64,000 nt of DNA from Marinobacter sp. S0848L (GCF_023016065.1 NZ_JALKAQ010000002.1:1-64000), one strand, 5' to 3'. Counted from the stretch's first letter, positions 17,568-28,064 are shown. Numbers and translations: made by a program. The notes: generated by a model from the letters alone, not told the origin.

Positions 17568-19940
17568 TTGGAAGATTACATTATCTGGTTTGACCACCTA
17601 GGAATGTCCGATGTTGACCGTGTTGGGGGTAAGAACGCGTCCCTCGGTGAAATGATCAGTAATCTGGCCAATGCAGGTGTTACCGTCCCAGGCGGTTTTG
17701 CCACTACAGCACATGCATACCGAGAATTTCTGGCGACAGACGGGCTGAAAGATCGTATCGATCAGGCTCTGGATGCGCTGGATGTAAACGACGTAAATGA
17801 GTTGGCCCGGGTTGGCTCACAGATTCGTCAATGGGTTATTGATACCGACTTCCCCGAGCCGCTTGAAAACGCTCTGAAGGAAGCCTACGAAAATCTTCGC
17901 GCCGGAAACGACGCCATGGCTGTGGCCGTGCGTTCGTCCGCAACCGCCGAAGATCTGCCAGACGCTTCGTTTGCGGGCCAGCAGGAAACCTTCCTGAACG
18001 TGGTTGGCCTTGAGCAGGTACGCACCTCCGTCAAAGAAGTGTTCGCCTCTTTGTTTAACGACCGCGCTATTTCTTACCGGGTTCACCATGGCTTTGATCA
18101 CAAGCTGGTTGCGCTGTCTGCCGGTATTCAGAAAATGGTGCGCAGTGAAACCGCGTCCAGTGGCGTTATGTTTACGCTGGATACCGAATCCGGCTTCCGT
18201 GACGTTGTTTTCATCACGTCGTCTTACGGCTTGGGTGAAACTGTGGTTCAGGGCGCTGTAAACCCTGACGAGTTCTATGTCCACAAGCCCACCTTGGCGG
18301 CCAACCGCCCTGCGGTACTGCGTCGTAACCTGGGCAGCAAAGCCATCAAGATGGTTTACCACACAGAGCCCGGTGAAGGTAAGTTTGTTGAAACCGTGAA
18401 GGTGGACATGGAAGAGCGCACGCGCTTCTCCATCACCGATGCGGAAGTAGAAGAATTGGCCAAGCAGGCCATGATCATCGAGAAGCATTACCAGCGTCCG
18501 ATGGATATCGAGTGGGCGAAAGACGGCGACGACGGCAAGATTTACATTGTTCAGGCCCGTCCGGAAACCGTTAAGAGCCGCGCTTCCGCCAACGTGATGG
18601 AGCGTTACCTGCTGAAAGAAACCGGCAAGGTTCTGATTGAGGGCCGCAGTATCGGCCATAAGATTGGCAGCGGCCCGGTCAAAATCATCACCAGCATTAA
18701 CGAAATGGATCGGGTTCAGCCCGGCGATGTTCTGGTGACAGACATGACAGACCCGGATTGGGAGCCTGTCATGAAACGTGCGTCTGCCATTGTGACGGAC
18801 CGTGGGGGCCGTACCTGCCACGCGGCGATCATTGCCCGCGAATTGGGTATCCCGGCAGTTGTGGGTTGTGGCGATGCCACCGAAGAGCTGAAAGACGGCC
18901 AGAACGTAACGGTTTCTTGTGCCGAAGGCGACACTGGCTTTATCTACGACGGCGCTCTGGATTTTGAACTGCGTGAAAATACTGTAGATTCCATGCCCAA
19001 CATTCCGTTCAAAATCATGATGAACGTGGGCAACCCGGACCGTGCGTTTGATTTCCAGTCCCTGCCCAGCGAAGGCGTTGGTTTGGCACGACTGGAATTC
19101 ATCATTAACCGTATGATCGGTGTGCATCCGAAGGCACTGCTGAACTACGACGGCCTGCCGGGCGACATCAAGCAGACCGTAGATAAGCGTATTTCCGGTT
19201 ACAGTTCGCCAGTGGATTTCTATGTCGACAAGCTGGTTGAAGGTATCTCGACGCTCGCGGCTGCGTTTGCGCCGAAGAAGGTGATTGTTCGCCTGTCGGA
19301 CTTCAAATCCAATGAGTACGCCAACCTGATTGGCGGCACCTTGTACGAGCCAGACGAAGAAAACCCGATGTTGGGCTTCCGTGGCGCGTCTCGCTACATT
19401 TCGGAAACCTTCCGTGATTGTTTCGAGCTGGAATGCCGTGCGCTCAAGAAAGTGCGGGATGAAATGGGGCTGACCAACGTTGAAGTGATGGTTCCGTTTG
19501 TGCGGACCGTTGGTGAAGCTGAGCAAGTCGTCCAGTTGCTGGCTGAGAACGGCCTGAAGCGCGGTGAGAATGGCCTTCGCCTGATCATGATGTGTGAGCT
19601 GCCTGCGAACGCGATTCTGGCCGAGCAGTTCCTGGAGCACTTTGACGGCTTCTCGATCGGCTCGAACGATTTGACGCAGCTGACGTTGGGGCTCGATCGT
19701 GACTCCGGTATCATTGCGCACCTGTTTGACGAGCGTAACGACGCGGTTAAGGTACTGCTATCTAACGCCATTCAGGCTTGCCGTAAGGCCGGTAAGTACA
19801 TCGGTATCTGTGGCCAAGGGCCGTCCGACCATCCGGATCTTGCCAAGTGGCTGATGGACGAAGGCATCGATACGGTCTCTTTGAACCCGGATTCCGTTCT
19901 GGATACCTGGTTCTTCCTGGCTGACGAAAAAATCGACTGA
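17568..19940 (+). CDS. ppsA: Phosphoenolpyruvate synthase
   Basis: PpsA converts pyruvate and ATP to PEP, AMP and Pi for gluconeogenesis. The 790-residue product has the N-terminal ATP-grasp domain ([14 protein letters not shown]), the swivelling phosphohistidine domain with catalytic His418 in GGRTCHAAI, and the C-terminal PEP/pyruvate barrel ending in a CGQGPSD motif. TCHA also contains the Thr that PpsR modifies. The start is TTG at 17568 with AGGGAGA about 8 bases upstream. It is divergent from ppsR and probably cotranscribed with rraA, 28 bases downstream. Confidence 0.96.
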   Translation: MEDYIIWFDHLGMSDVDRVGGKNASLGEMISNLANAGVTVPGGFATTAHAYREFLATDGLKDRIDQALDALDVNDVNELARVGSQIRQWVIDTDFPEPLENALKEAYENLRAGNDAMAVAVRSSATAEDLPDASFAGQQETFLNVVGLEQVRTSVKEVFASLFNDRAISYRVHHGFDHKLVALSAGIQKMVRSETASSGVMFTLDTESGFRDVVFITSSYGLGETVVQGAVNPDEFYVHKPTLAANRPAVLRRNLGSKAIKMVYHTEPGEGKFVETVKVDMEERTRFSITDAEVEELAKQAMIIEKHYQRPMDIEWAKDGDDGKIYIVQARPETVKSRASANVMERYLLKETGKVLIEGRSIGHKIGSGPVKIITSINEMDRVQPGDVLVTDMTDPDWEPVMKRASAIVTDRGGRTCHAAIIARELGIPAVVGCGDATEELKDGQNVTVSCAEGDTGFIYDGALDFELRENTVDSMPNIPFKIMMNVGNPDRAFDFQSLPSEGVGLARLEFIINRMIGVHPKALLNYDGLPGDIKQTVDKRISGYSSPVDFYVDKLVEGISTLAAAFAPKKVIVRLSDFKSNEYANLIGGTLYEPDEENPMLGFRGASRYISETFRDCFELECRALKKVRDEMGLTNVEVMVPFVRTVGEAEQVVQLLAENGLKRGENGLRLIMMCELPANAILAEQFLEHFDGFSIGSNDLTQLTLGLDRDSGIIAHLFDERNDAVKVLLSNAIQACRKAGKYIGICGQGPSDHPDLAKWLMDEGIDTVSLNPDSVLDTWFFLADEKID

Positions 19941-19968
19941 ACTGAAAACGGGAAAGGAGAACGAAAGC

Positions 19969-20448
19969 GTGAGCAACATTATTACTCCGGATCTGTGCGA
20001 TGAGTTTCCGGAAGTGCAGGTGGTTGAGCCTGGCTTCAATAACTACGGCGGTATTCGTCAGTTCGGCGGTGAAATTGTCACCGTGAAATGTTTTGAAGAC
20101 AACTCGGTTGTGAAAGAGCAGGTGGGCTTGCCGGGCAACGGCCGCGTCATGGTGGTTGATGGCGGGGCGTCAAAGCGCAACGCCTTGCTGGGTGACATGC
20201 TGGCGGAGAAGGCTGCCGAGAATGGCTGGGCTGGACTGATTATCTATGGCTGCATTCGTGATGTGGACGAGATTGGTCAAACCAAACTGGGCGTTCAGGC
20301 GCTCGGCACGGTGCCCCGCAAAACGGAAAAGCGCAACATTGGTGACCTGAATATCCCGGTGACCTTCCACGGCGTGACCTTCCATCCGGGCCAGTACGTT
20401 TATGCCGATAACAACGGCATTATCGTCTCGGAGAAACCTCTGGTGTAA
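19969..20448 (+). CDS. rraA: Ribonuclease E activity regulator RraA
   Basis: RraA binds RNase E, largely through its C-terminal scaffold, and reduces mRNA decay. The 159-residue product matches the family: TPDLCDEFP at the start, the [14 protein letters not shown] segment, [10 protein letters not shown], and the C-terminal [19 protein letters not shown]. The start is GTG at 19969 behind AAAGGAG. Its target rne is about 3 kb downstream on the other strand. Related folds include 4-hydroxy-4-methyl-2-oxoglutarate aldolase, but overall length and motifs favour RraA. Confidence 0.93.
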   Translation: MSNIITPDLCDEFPEVQVVEPGFNNYGGIRQFGGEIVTVKCFEDNSVVKEQVGLPGNGRVMVVDGGASKRNALLGDMLAEKAAENGWAGLIIYGCIRDVDEIGQTKLGVQALGTVPRKTEKRNIGDLNIPVTFHGVTFHPGQYVYADNNGIIVSEKPLV

Positions 20449-20471
20449 GCCAGGGGTTTCACGGTAGATAC

Positions 20472-20504
20472 AAAAACGGCGACCCATCAGGTCGCCGTTT
20501 TTTT
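20472..20504 (+). terminator. Intrinsic terminator after rraA
   Basis: AAACGGCGAC and GTCGCCGTTT form a 10-bp stem with a 6-base loop (CCATCA) and a T7 tail. Confidence 0.95.
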
Positions 20505-20517
20505 GTGCCCGCGAAGG

Positions 20518-20805
20518 TTAGCGGACTTCCAGTATGTTGATGCCCAAAGTATACCCGGTGTCGCCTGGCGCACAGCGTAAAACTTCACCCACGGTTTCGA
20601 GGGGCGGAAACTGGTCCCCGGCGGCTTCCATAACGGTTTTCACCTCGGCACCAACCGGAAAAGGACGATCTACCTGAAGCTGCATACCCGCCGCGCTGAG
20701 GTCTTGGCAGATTCCAGTGATGGTTTCACCCTTGCTGTCGGTGATCTGGATGGTGCTGTTGACCTGCATCCGGTAGAAATCGCGCTTTTCCGAATAGTCT
20801 TTCAT
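20518..20805 (-). CDS. PilZ-domain protein
   Basis: The 95-residue, single-domain protein has the cyclic-di-GMP-binding signature: an Arg-containing N-terminal stretch (KRDFYRM, residues 7-13) and DLSAAGMQL (about 35-43), followed by a beta-barrel-like region. PilZ proteins act as c-di-GMP effectors in motility, adhesion or polysaccharide control. The N-terminal RxxxR is imperfect (RDFYR), but the spacing fits. It starts 3 bases after the stop of the SH3 gene upstream, so the two are translationally linked. Confidence 0.85.
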   Translation of the reverse strand: MKDYSEKRDFYRMQVNSTIQITDSKGETITGICQDLSAAGMQLQVDRPFPVGAEVKTVMEAAGDQFPPLETVGEVLRCAPGDTGYTLGINILEVR

Positions 20806-20808
20806 GGT

Positions 20809-21477
20809 TTAGGCCCAGTTATCGGTTTTCCGGGTTGGCTTGAGCATGGGGATGATCAGCGCCAGTAGCACGCCGCCGAACACCAAGCCTGCTCCCAAGA
20901 GCATGAAATCAGAGTCGCGGCTTGCTTCCAATCGTTCGTTCTCGGCGGTGAGTATTTCCAGATCGTTCTGCAATCTCTGGTTTTCTTCCCGCAATTCCCT
21001 GTTGCGACGCTCCAGGTTGATCGAGTCGGAAGCAATGCTTTTTATCTTGGTGAGTTCATCTTGCAGGTTTTTGGTCTGGCTGGACAAGTTGTTTTCGGTA
21101 CTTTGTAGGGTGTCACGCTCTTCAGTAACAGCTGATAACTGTTCACGAAGGCTCGCGACGTCTTGTTTTGCCTTTTCAAGCTCGCGGGTGGCACGGGCAA
21201 GCTGATCTTTGGCGACCGGGGTTTTGCTGATGTACTGAGAGGAAACCCAGCCAACCGTACCCTTGGGGGTGCGAACTTTCGAATATCCTTCTTGAGTTTC
21301 AATCAGCTCAAGTGGTGTGCCGGTTGGCACAGCGTTTTCGATGATACGAAACTGAGTGCCGGCACCTGATCGAACGGGAAGGTACAGTTGGTCGTCAACC
21401 CATACGGTTCGCGCCTGAGCTACGGAAATGGAACTGAAGATAATAAGAAAGCTGAGAGCAAGGCGGAGCGGTGTCAC
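20809..21477 (-). CDS. Signal-peptide, bacterial SH3 and coiled-coil protein (TIGR04211 type)
   Basis: The protein has a Sec signal ending near QA, a bacterial SH3 domain (about 25-90, with LPVRSGAGTQFRIIENAVP and GWVSSQYI), a long coiled coil (about 95-190) and a C-terminal hydrophobic helix (about 192-212) with a basic tail. This is the layout of the TIGR04211/YgiM family of membrane-anchored periplasmic proteins, whose role is not settled. I prefer the GTG at 21477, where AGGGA lies 9 bases upstream; the ATG at 21486 is immediately after that AGGGA and so poorly placed. It forms an operon with the PilZ gene. Confidence 0.85.
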   Translation of the reverse strand: MTPLRLALSFLIIFSSISVAQARTVWVDDQLYLPVRSGAGTQFRIIENAVPTGTPLELIETQEGYSKVRTPKGTVGWVSSQYISKTPVAKDQLARATRELEKAKQDVASLREQLSAVTEERDTLQSTENNLSSQTKNLQDELTKIKSIASDSINLERRNRELREENQRLQNDLEILTAENERLEASRDSDFMLLGAGLVFGGVLLALIIPMLKPTRKTDNWA

Positions 21478-21618
21478 TGGTTGCATTCCCTGAGTCTGAC
21501 GATAGTTAGATTATATAAGGCAGCAATTTTGTCACAGCTTGACCTGTATTCAAGCAGTCCCGCGTTACAATCCGCTCATACTGTGTGCTGCCGCTTATAT
21601 TGAAGGATTTCGGTAAGG

Positions 21619-21918
21619 TTAAGGCAAGACCACTTTGTACGGTTTTACGGTAACCGATTGATAAACACCTGCCTCAACATAGGGGTCTGCATCGGCCCAG
21701 GCTTGTGCGGATTCCAGAGAGTCGAATTCGGCAATGACCAGGCTGCCGGTAAAGCCGGAGTCGCCGGGGTCTTCTGTGTCGATGGCAGGGTGCGGGCCGG
21801 CCACGAGCAAACGGCCTTCGGCTTTCAAGGCTTCCAGCCGGGCAAGGTGTGCCGGGCGGGCCTGTTTACGGAGTGCCAGGCTGTTGGGTACGTCTTCGCT
21901 CATGATTGCGTAGTACAT
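21619..21918 (-). CDS. YciI-like protein
   Basis: The 99-residue protein matches the YciI/YCII-related family (dimeric alpha-beta barrel fold): [13 protein letters not shown] start, [18 protein letters not shown] with the conserved His, and a [12 protein letters not shown] end. The biochemical role is not established; a His/Asp pair resembles an active site. I placed the start at 21918 because GGAG lies 6 bases upstream and the family begins MYY. It stands alone. Confidence 0.88.
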   Translation of the reverse strand: MYYAIMSEDVPNSLALRKQARPAHLARLEALKAEGRLLVAGPHPAIDTEDPGDSGFTGSLVIAEFDSLESAQAWADADPYVEAGVYQSVTVKPYKVVLP

Positions 21919-22006
21919 AGGGTGCTCCAATGTTGTTTAGGCCAGTGTTAGGGCGTGCCGGACAAGGCTGATACACTGGTTGCCACATTATTATCAGGAT
22001 TGGTTT

Positions 22007-22873
22007 GTGACTATACCTCAAGACCCAAAACCATGCATTGATCTGCATTGTCATAGCACCGCCTCTGATGGCGCGCTTGCGCCGGCAGAATTGGTTGCCC
22101 GTGCCCTTGAAAAGGGTGTGAGTCATCTTGCCCTGACAGACCACGATACGATTTCCGGCCTGCCGGAAGCCAAAGAAGCGGCCGGGGCCGGCGGGCTGAC
22201 GTTGATCAACGGTGTGGAGTTGTCCTGTGTATGGCGAACTTACACCATTCATGTGGTTGGGCTCGATTTTGACGAAACCAGTCCGGCTTTTCTGAAAGCC
22301 CTGTCGATTCAGAACGAGAATCGGTGGCGGCGCGCCCGGATGATTGCCGATAAGCTGTCCCGCCTTAAAGTTGATTCGTTGCTGGAAAAGGCAACGGCTT
22401 TGGCCGGTGGTGATGTGCCGGGACGCCCGCATTTTGCTCAGGCCTTGGTGGATGCCGAAGTGGTTCCGAAGGTGGCTCATGCCTTTAAGCGTCATCTGGG
22501 AGCCGGCAAGCCCGGCGATGTGAAGGCCTGTTGGCCTGAGCTGAATGAAGTGCTGCAATGGATTCACGATGCTGGCGGTATTGCGGTTTTGGCGCATCCG
22601 CGAAAATACAAGCTGTCCGCTACCCGGTTGCGAGAATTGGTGCACGATTTCGGTAAAGCGGGAGGGCGTGCTATTGAGGTGTCAATCGCCAGTCAGTCGA
22701 GCGGGGATTTGGGGTTTGTGGCTGAACTGGCCCGGCGGGAGGGCTTGCTAGCTTCTCAGGGCAGCGATTTTCATTTCCCGGGAGCGGGCTGGTGTGAGCT
22801 TGGCCGCATAACAAAAATGCCAGAGGGGCTGGAGCCCGTCTGGCATCATTTCCGTGAACCTGTTCGCGGGTAG
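22007..22873 (+). CDS. yciV: PHP-domain phosphoesterase (YciV/RNase AM type)
   Basis: The protein has all the metal-binding motifs of PHP phosphoesterases: DLHCHSTASDG near the start, LTDHDT, GVELSC, AHPRKYK and GSDFHFPG. E. coli YciV (RNase AM) removes nucleotides from 5' ends of RNA and hydrolyses 3',5'-nucleoside bisphosphates. The length (288 residues) matches. I chose the GTG at 22007 with AGGA 7 bases upstream; a TTG 27 bases earlier lacks a ribosome binding site. It is convergent with the YecA gene, with one base between the stops. Confidence 0.88.
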   Translation: MTIPQDPKPCIDLHCHSTASDGALAPAELVARALEKGVSHLALTDHDTISGLPEAKEAAGAGGLTLINGVELSCVWRTYTIHVVGLDFDETSPAFLKALSIQNENRWRRARMIADKLSRLKVDSLLEKATALAGGDVPGRPHFAQALVDAEVVPKVAHAFKRHLGAGKPGDVKACWPELNEVLQWIHDAGGIAVLAHPRKYKLSATRLRELVHDFGKAGGRAIEVSIASQSSGDLGFVAELARREGLLASQGSDFHFPGAGWCELGRITKMPEGLEPVWHHFREPVRG

Positions 22874-22874
22874 T

Positions 22875-23417
22875 TTACTCCGGCGCGTGGAACAACAGAT
22901 ACAGGTCGGTGAGTGAGTCCGGGATGGCCTCAGCCATTCGGCTGGCCACCTGCTCATCTTCACGGGCGCGCTGGAAGTCTTCGTCTTCGAACAATCCTGA
23001 CAGAGTCAGGATGGGCACCATCAAATCGGCCACTTCCTCTTCACCGGCTTCTTCCATCCACTTGTCTTCGTTTTCGAGGAAGGTTTCGACAAAGCCCGCA
23101 CACCAGTTTTCCAGTGCGTTCATCGGGTCGCCGTCTTCGGGTTCAGGAAGCTCCAGCGCATGACCCATGTCCAGAGACTGGGTCATGTCGCGGGTGAGAC
23201 TGCTAACGCACTGAGCGAAAACCTCGGGCACTTTGCCGTCGGGCAGAGTGTCGGAACCTGTGGCCAGGCGGAAGAGGTCTTCCACCTGCAGGTTGACCGG
23301 CCCGATCACGCTGGCGCATACGGCTCCGTGCAGACCGAAGAAGTCCAGGGCTTCATCGCCCCAAGGCTCGGCAAAGAGGATGTCTTCCAGTGCTTCGATG
23401 TCGGAATTGGTCAGCAT
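22875..23417 (-). CDS. YecA/UPF0149 family protein
   Basis: The 180-residue acidic protein matches the UPF0149/YecA N-terminal helical domain (FGLHGAVCASV, ENWCAGFVETF), without the C-terminal SEC-C zinc motif seen in some members. The function is unknown. The ATG at 23417 lies two bases after the rne stop codon (TGA-TT-ATG), so translation is probably coupled to rne. GAGGA lies inside the end of rne. An in-frame TTG at 23423 is too close to that site. Confidence 0.85.
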   Translation of the reverse strand: MLTNSDIEALEDILFAEPWGDEALDFFGLHGAVCASVIGPVNLQVEDLFRLATGSDTLPDGKVPEVFAQCVSSLTRDMTQSLDMGHALELPEPEDGDPMNALENWCAGFVETFLENEDKWMEEAGEEEVADLMVPILTLSGLFEDEDFQRAREDEQVASRMAEAIPDSLTDLYLLFHAPE

Positions 23418-23419
23418 AA

Positions 23420-26395
23420 TCAATTATCCTCGGCCTTTTTGGCTGCTTCGGCTGCAAGCTTGCGCTTACGGACTTCTCTTGGATCGTTGTAAGCGCGACC
23501 TGGCGTTACCGGCACATCAACAGCGCTGGGCGCTTCCGTTTTCGCGGGTTCTGCTTTAGGTTCGGTCTCAACTTTAGCTTCAGCTTCAGGCTTCGGGTCA
23601 GCCTTAACGGTTGCTTTTGGCTTTTCATTCGCTTCCGCTGGCTTCTCAGCCTTCTCAGCCTTCTCAGCCTTCTCAGCTTTCTCAGCTTTCTCAGCTTTCG
23701 GGGCTTCGGCCTCAGGTGCTTGCGCTTTAGCTTCGCCGGCTTTCACTTCAGGGGCAGGTTTTGCCTCTGCTGTGGTAGTTTCTGCCAGCTTGCCGCCTGC
23801 CTTGTCCTTGCTATCGGCTACAGGTTCGCTTGCCTTAGGCGCTTCGCTGGTTTGCTCCGCTTTGGCTTCCTTTGCGGCCTGAGGCTTGCGCTGACGAGAG
23901 GCAGGTTTGCGCTTCTCTGGCTTGCTCTCGTCCGCTTTAGCCTCTTCTTTTGCCTTGGGTGCAGTATCCTGCTCTTTGGCTTCGGGCTTGGCTGTTTCAG
24001 CTTTCGGCTCAGTAGCAACAGGCTTGCTCTCTTCGGCTTTCGGGCTTTGCTCCGCAGGCTGTTTGACCTGAGGCTGAGCATTAGCGTCCTTGGCTTTCGC
24101 GTCGGTTGCTACCGCAGCTTGTGGTGCTGAAGAGGTTTTTTCTTCAACGGCCTTTTCTGGCTGCGTATCTTTCTGATGCTTGTCGCTACGTTCTGCTTTA
24201 CGGGCGGCGGGTGTGGATGCCGGCGTTTCCGCAGGAGAGCCATCACGATTGCGCTGGCGACGTGGCTTGCGGCGCTTGTCATCGCCGGATTTGTCATTTG
24301 ATGGACCTTTCTGATTGGATTGGTTGTCCTTCTGGTCCTTCAGATCTTTTTGATCTTTGGCATCGCGCTGCGGACGGTTACGCCCTTGACCGCGGTTCTG
24401 ACCGTCTTTGCGGCCGTCTCTGCGGTTGTCGTTGCTCTTGTTGTCAGCCGGTTTGTCTTGCTGATTCTGGCGACCTTGAGCACCGCGGTTCTGGTCGTCG
24501 TTCCGGTTAGGACGGTTGCGGTTGTTCTGGCGACGTTCGTTGCCATTGCGGTTGCCTCCGCGCTGGTCATCACGTGCTACCCGTGATTTCCGGCGATCCT
24601 GACGGTCCGGGCGAGCTTGCGGGCGACGGTTGTTGCCGGCGCTCTTTGTCGCTTGCTTGTCGCCAGAGTCGGTTCCAGCTTCGCCGCTAAAGAAACTGGC
24701 GATTTTCTTGCACAGTTTGCGGAACGAGCCTTCGTCGGATTCTACCGGTTCGGCTTTGGCTGCCGCTTTGGCGACCGGGGCAGGAGCAGGGCGGATGGCT
24801 TTAACCGCGGCTTGCTCACGTACAGGCTTTTCGGTGCTGGTCACTTCAACAACGGATTCTTCTTCACGCTCGTTGTATTCGTGGGCCACCTGGTGGCTGG
24901 AAATGTGCTCGGGTGCCGTTTCGTCCTGACGCATACGAATGATTTCGAAGTGCGGGGTTTCCATATTGGGAACCGGAGCGACCACGATGGATACGCCTTG
25001 ACCGGCTTCAATGTCGGCCAGCTGCTTGCGCTTCTCGTTCAGCAGGAAGGTTGCTACAGAAACCGGCACGATAGCGCGTACTTCTGCAGTTTTCTCCTTG
25101 GAGGATTCTTCGTAGATCAGGCGCATGATGCTCAGCGCCAGAGATTCAATGCCTCGAATGGTGCCTTGGCCTTCGCAGCGTGGGCATACTTCACTGCGGG
25201 TTTCACCGAGTGAGGGGCGCAGGCGCTGGCGGGACATTTCGAGAAGGCCGAAGCGAGAAATTTTACCAACTTGCACGCGGGCGCGGTCAATTTCCAGCGC
25301 TTCACGCATCTTCTGCTCAACTTCGCGCTGGTGCTTGGCCGGTGTCATGTCGATGAAGTCGATGACAATCAAGCCGCCCATATCGCGTAAGCGCAATTGG
25401 CGAGCGATTTCTTCGGCGGCTTCGAGGTTGGTCTGAAGGGCAGTTTCTTCGATGTCGTGGCCTTTGGTGGCACGCGACGAGTTGATGTCGATTGAAACCA
25501 GCGCTTCGGTTGGGTCAATAACAATGGAGCCGCCAGAAGGCAGTTTGACTTCACGCTGGAAGGCCGTCTCGATCTGGCCTTCGATCTGGTAGCGGCTGAA
25601 CAAAGGGATTTCGTCTTTGTACAGTTTGATCTTGTTTTCAAACGTTGGCATGACAGCGCGAACGAAGCTCAGCACGTCTTCGTAGACGTTTTCCGAATCG
25701 ATCAGTACTTCGCCGATGTCCTGACGGAGGTAGTCGCGCACGGCACGGATAATCAGGTTGCTTTCCTGGTGAATCAGGAAAGGAGCTTTGCGCTCATCGG
25801 CGGCCTGAGTGATGGCTTCCCAGAACTGGACCAGGTAATCAAGGTCCCACTGCAGCTCTTCGGTGGTGCGACCGATGCCGGCGGTGCGAACGATGATACC
25901 CATAGATTTAGGTACCTGAACGCCATTCATCGCTTCTTTTAGCTGAGCGCGGTCTTCGCCTTCGATTCGACGGGAAATGCCGCCTGCGCGAGGGTTGTTG
26001 GGCATCAGCACCAGATAACGACCGGCCAGAGAAATAAAGGTGGTCAGGGCTGCGCCTTTGTTGCCGCGCTCTTCTTTGTCAACCTGAACGATGACTTCCT
26101 GGCCTTCAGAAAGCACATCTTTGATGTTGATTTTGCCTTCGATCTGACTGGGAGACTTCTTGAAGTATTCTTTGGAGATTTCTTTCAGGGGCAGAAAACC
26201 GTGGCGATCGGCGCCAAAATCGATGAACGCCGCTTCCAGGCTGGGCTCTACGCGAGTGATTCTGCCTTTGTAAATGTTGGCTTTTTTCTGTTCGCGGGTG
26301 CTGGACTCGATGTCCAGATCAAACAGTCGTTGGCCGTCTACCAGTGCTACGCGCAACTCTTCAGGGTGAGTTGCATTGATCAGCATTCTTTTCAT
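23420..26395 (-). CDS. rne: Ribonuclease E
   Basis: RNase E is the main endonuclease of mRNA decay and stable-RNA processing and the scaffold of the degradosome. The 991-residue product has an S1 domain (about 36-120), the DNase I-like catalytic domain with the two active-site Asp in VSIDINS and VIDFIDM, and the Zn-link CPRCEGQG (about 405). The C-terminal half is long, low-complexity and basic/acidic, rich in Arg-Asn and then Lys-Ala-Glu, with six 9-bp repeats. The start at 26395 matches the E. coli N-terminus [22 protein letters not shown] long leader precedes it. The YecA gene follows directly. Confidence 0.97.
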   Translation of the reverse strand: MKRMLINATHPEELRVALVDGQRLFDLDIESSTREQKKANIYKGRITRVEPSLEAAFIDFGADRHGFLPLKEISKEYFKKSPSQIEGKINIKDVLSEGQEVIVQVDKEERGNKGAALTTFISLAGRYLVLMPNNPRAGGISRRIEGEDRAQLKEAMNGVQVPKSMGIIVRTAGIGRTTEELQWDLDYLVQFWEAITQAADERKAPFLIHQESNLIIRAVRDYLRQDIGEVLIDSENVYEDVLSFVRAVMPTFENKIKLYKDEIPLFSRYQIEGQIETAFQREVKLPSGGSIVIDPTEALVSIDINSSRATKGHDIEETALQTNLEAAEEIARQLRLRDMGGLIVIDFIDMTPAKHQREVEQKMREALEIDRARVQVGKISRFGLLEMSRQRLRPSLGETRSEVCPRCEGQGTIRGIESLALSIMRLIYEESSKEKTAEVRAIVPVSVATFLLNEKRKQLADIEAGQGVSIVVAPVPNMETPHFEIIRMRQDETAPEHISSHQVAHEYNEREEESVVEVTSTEKPVREQAAVKAIRPAPAPVAKAAAKAEPVESDEGSFRKLCKKIASFFSGEAGTDSGDKQATKSAGNNRRPQARPDRQDRRKSRVARDDQRGGNRNGNERRQNNRNRPNRNDDQNRGAQGRQNQQDKPADNKSNDNRRDGRKDGQNRGQGRNRPQRDAKDQKDLKDQKDNQSNQKGPSNDKSGDDKRRKPRRQRNRDGSPAETPASTPAARKAERSDKHQKDTQPEKAVEEKTSSAPQAAVATDAKAKDANAQPQVKQPAEQSPKAEESKPVATEPKAETAKPEAKEQDTAPKAKEEAKADESKPEKRKPASRQRKPQAAKEAKAEQTSEAPKASEPVADSKDKAGGKLAETTTAEAKPAPEVKAGEAKAQAPEAEAPKAEKAEKAEKAEKAEKAEKPAEANEKPKATVKADPKPEAEAKVETEPKAEPAKTEAPSAVDVPVTPGRAYNDPREVRKRKLAAEAAKKAEDN
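23643..23696. repeat. Six tandem 9-bp repeats inside rne
   Basis: Three copies of TTCTCAGCC and three of TTCTCAGCT follow each other without gaps. On the coding strand they give repeated Lys-Ala-Glu triplets in the RNase E scaffold. The 9-bp unit keeps the frame, so copy number could vary without breaking the gene. Confidence 0.95.
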
Positions 26396-27000
26396 GGGAA
26401 AAGTGAGTTCCTGTCGTTTGTTAAGACAGGAAACCGGAGACGTTCGCATCAGCGAATCGGGATGTGCGTGCCGCGGGCCCTGAATTAGCAGGGCAGGCCG
26501 GCGGCCAGACGAGTCATACCTTTTCGGGTTTTGACCCTGTATGTCTGAAACCACCGCTGATTCTTCGGCTGCCTGACGGCAGAGAAAGATCGAATAGGGT
26601 GAGTGTCTGTTGACGCATAATATCCGTTTTCAGGTTCACACAAACTCCTAGGTCTCACGTCGTGTTGGTAAGCTGACGGCCCGGTTTTGCGTGGCAGTGA
26701 TTCTTCGTGATGTTCCCGTCCGACGGTTTCCCGGTCGGTTTTTTCTTCTCCCGAGGAGGTAACAGCCACTCTGGGGTCTGCCCTGTATGTCGGGAGTTTG
26801 TCTCACGCCGGGCCCGGTAATGATTGGGTATTCGGCGTTCAATCTATTAATCAGTGTCGGTATACTGCTGCCGCTCCGGCTTCTGAACGAAATTCTTCAG
26901 GCCGTAGACAAACGGCAGAGCACGTCGGAATATAACAGTAAACCCGTAGCTGTACAATCCTGTATCCAAGCGCCCGGCGCAAGCCGGTATAAGGTATTTC
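26396..27000. promoter_or_regulatory. Divergent rne/rluC intergenic region with long rne leader
   Basis: These 605 bases hold no gene I can support. Next to rne an 8-bp stem (GACAGGAA at 26408-26415 with TTCCTGTC at 26425-26432, plus strand) contains the best rne ribosome binding site (AGGA). It could therefore hide the site in the mRNA. A further small hairpin (CCCTG/CAGGG, near 26478-26493) lies upstream. E. coli rne is autoregulated through its long leader, and this region has the size to act similarly. A plus-strand terminator-like hairpin sits at 26720-26744. rluC has AAGG 6 bases before its ATG. Confidence 0.55.
26859..26887 (-). promoter_or_regulatory. Possible rne promoter
   Basis: On the minus strand there is TTCAGA (26882-26887), a 17-base spacer and TATACC (26859-26864). 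Both elements match the consensus at only four positions. If used, the rne leader is about 455 bases. Confidence 0.35.
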
Positions 27001-28059
27001 ATGTCTCAGAAACCGGCTTCCCGGAAACGCCCGCAAAAACCTCGCCCAGCGCAGCGCTCTGCCGAAAGCCGTGGCGCCAGATCCGTCGCGGTGGCGCAGC
27101 CTGGTGGGCAAGTTCAAAAGGGTGTTCAGTTTGTTGAAGTTGATGCCGATATGGCGGGGCAGCGGGTTGATAATTTTTTGCTGGCCCGGCTGCGTGGTGT
27201 TCCTAAAAGCATCGTGTATCGCATCGTTCGAAAAGGCGAAGTTCGGGTGAATAAAGGGCGAGTGAAGCCAGACACTCGCGTAAAAGAAGGTGATGTAGTT
27301 CGTATACCGCCCATTGTTCAGCAGGCTAAGCCGGATCAGCCTAAGCCTGGCGACCGCGTGCAAAATGTTGTGGAGGCGGCGGTGGTGTTCGAAAACGACG
27401 AGATGCTGGTGGTCAACAAGCCTGCTGGTATTGCGGTGCACGGTGGTAGCGGGCTCAGCTTCGGGTTGATCGAGGTGTTGCGGTCGTCTCGCCCGCAGGC
27501 AAAGTTCCTTGAGCTGGTTCATCGGTTGGACCGGGATACTTCGGGGTTGGTGATGGTGGCCAAAAAGCGTTCGGCGCTGCGTTTTTTGCAGGATGAGTTG
27601 CGCCATAAAAGAATGCGCAAGCGATATCATGCGCTTGTTATCGGTTCCTGGCCAAAAAAGTTAACCCGTGTTGCTGAGCCGTTGTTACGCTACGAAATGC
27701 CGAACGGCGAACGACGCGTAAAGGTAAGTGCCGAAGGCAAAGAATCGCTCACCTTATATAAGCGCTTGGGCGATTACGATGGTTATAGTTTGGTAGAGGC
27801 TTCGCCGGTAACCGGCCGAACCCATCAGATTCGCGTACACAGCGCGTGGGGCGGGCACCCGATTGCGGGTGATGACAAGTACATGGATGATGCAAGCCTG
27901 AAGGCTTTTCGAAAGATAGGGGGTGAGCGATTGATGCTTCATGCACGCTCACTGGAGTTCCGGTTGCCCGGTACTGAGGAGTCTATGTTCCTCGAAGCAC
28001 CGTATGATAAGGCGTTTGGAACGCTTATTGATCAACTAACGCGACGCAGTAAGGATTAA
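27001..28059 (+). CDS. rluC: 23S rRNA pseudouridine(955/2504/2580) synthase
   Basis: RluC isomerises three uridines in 23S rRNA. The 352-residue product has a basic N-terminal extension, an S4 RNA-binding domain (about 50-110) and the RluA-type catalytic domain with HRLDRDTSGL, where Asp177 is the catalytic residue. The start at 27001 has AAGG 6 bases upstream. It is divergent from rne, as in E. coli and Pseudomonas, and leads into a HAD-phosphatase gene 5 bases downstream. Confidence 0.95.
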   Translation: MSQKPASRKRPQKPRPAQRSAESRGARSVAVAQPGGQVQKGVQFVEVDADMAGQRVDNFLLARLRGVPKSIVYRIVRKGEVRVNKGRVKPDTRVKEGDVVRIPPIVQQAKPDQPKPGDRVQNVVEAAVVFENDEMLVVNKPAGIAVHGGSGLSFGLIEVLRSSRPQAKFLELVHRLDRDTSGLVMVAKKRSALRFLQDELRHKRMRKRYHALVIGSWPKKLTRVAEPLLRYEMPNGERRVKVSAEGKESLTLYKRLGDYDGYSLVEASPVTGRTHQIRVHSAWGGHPIAGDDKYMDDASLKAFRKIGGERLMLHARSLEFRLPGTEESMFLEAPYDKAFGTLIDQLTRRSKD

Positions 28060-28064
28060 CAGAA

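Noticed and set aside
17817-19721. A 634-codon open frame on the minus strand opposite ppsA
   Set aside because: It mirrors the ppsA codon pattern, has no credible start region and no recognisable domain.
23643-23696. Tandem repeats as a CRISPR array
   Set aside because: The units are 9 bp, contiguous, without spacers, and lie in frame inside rne.
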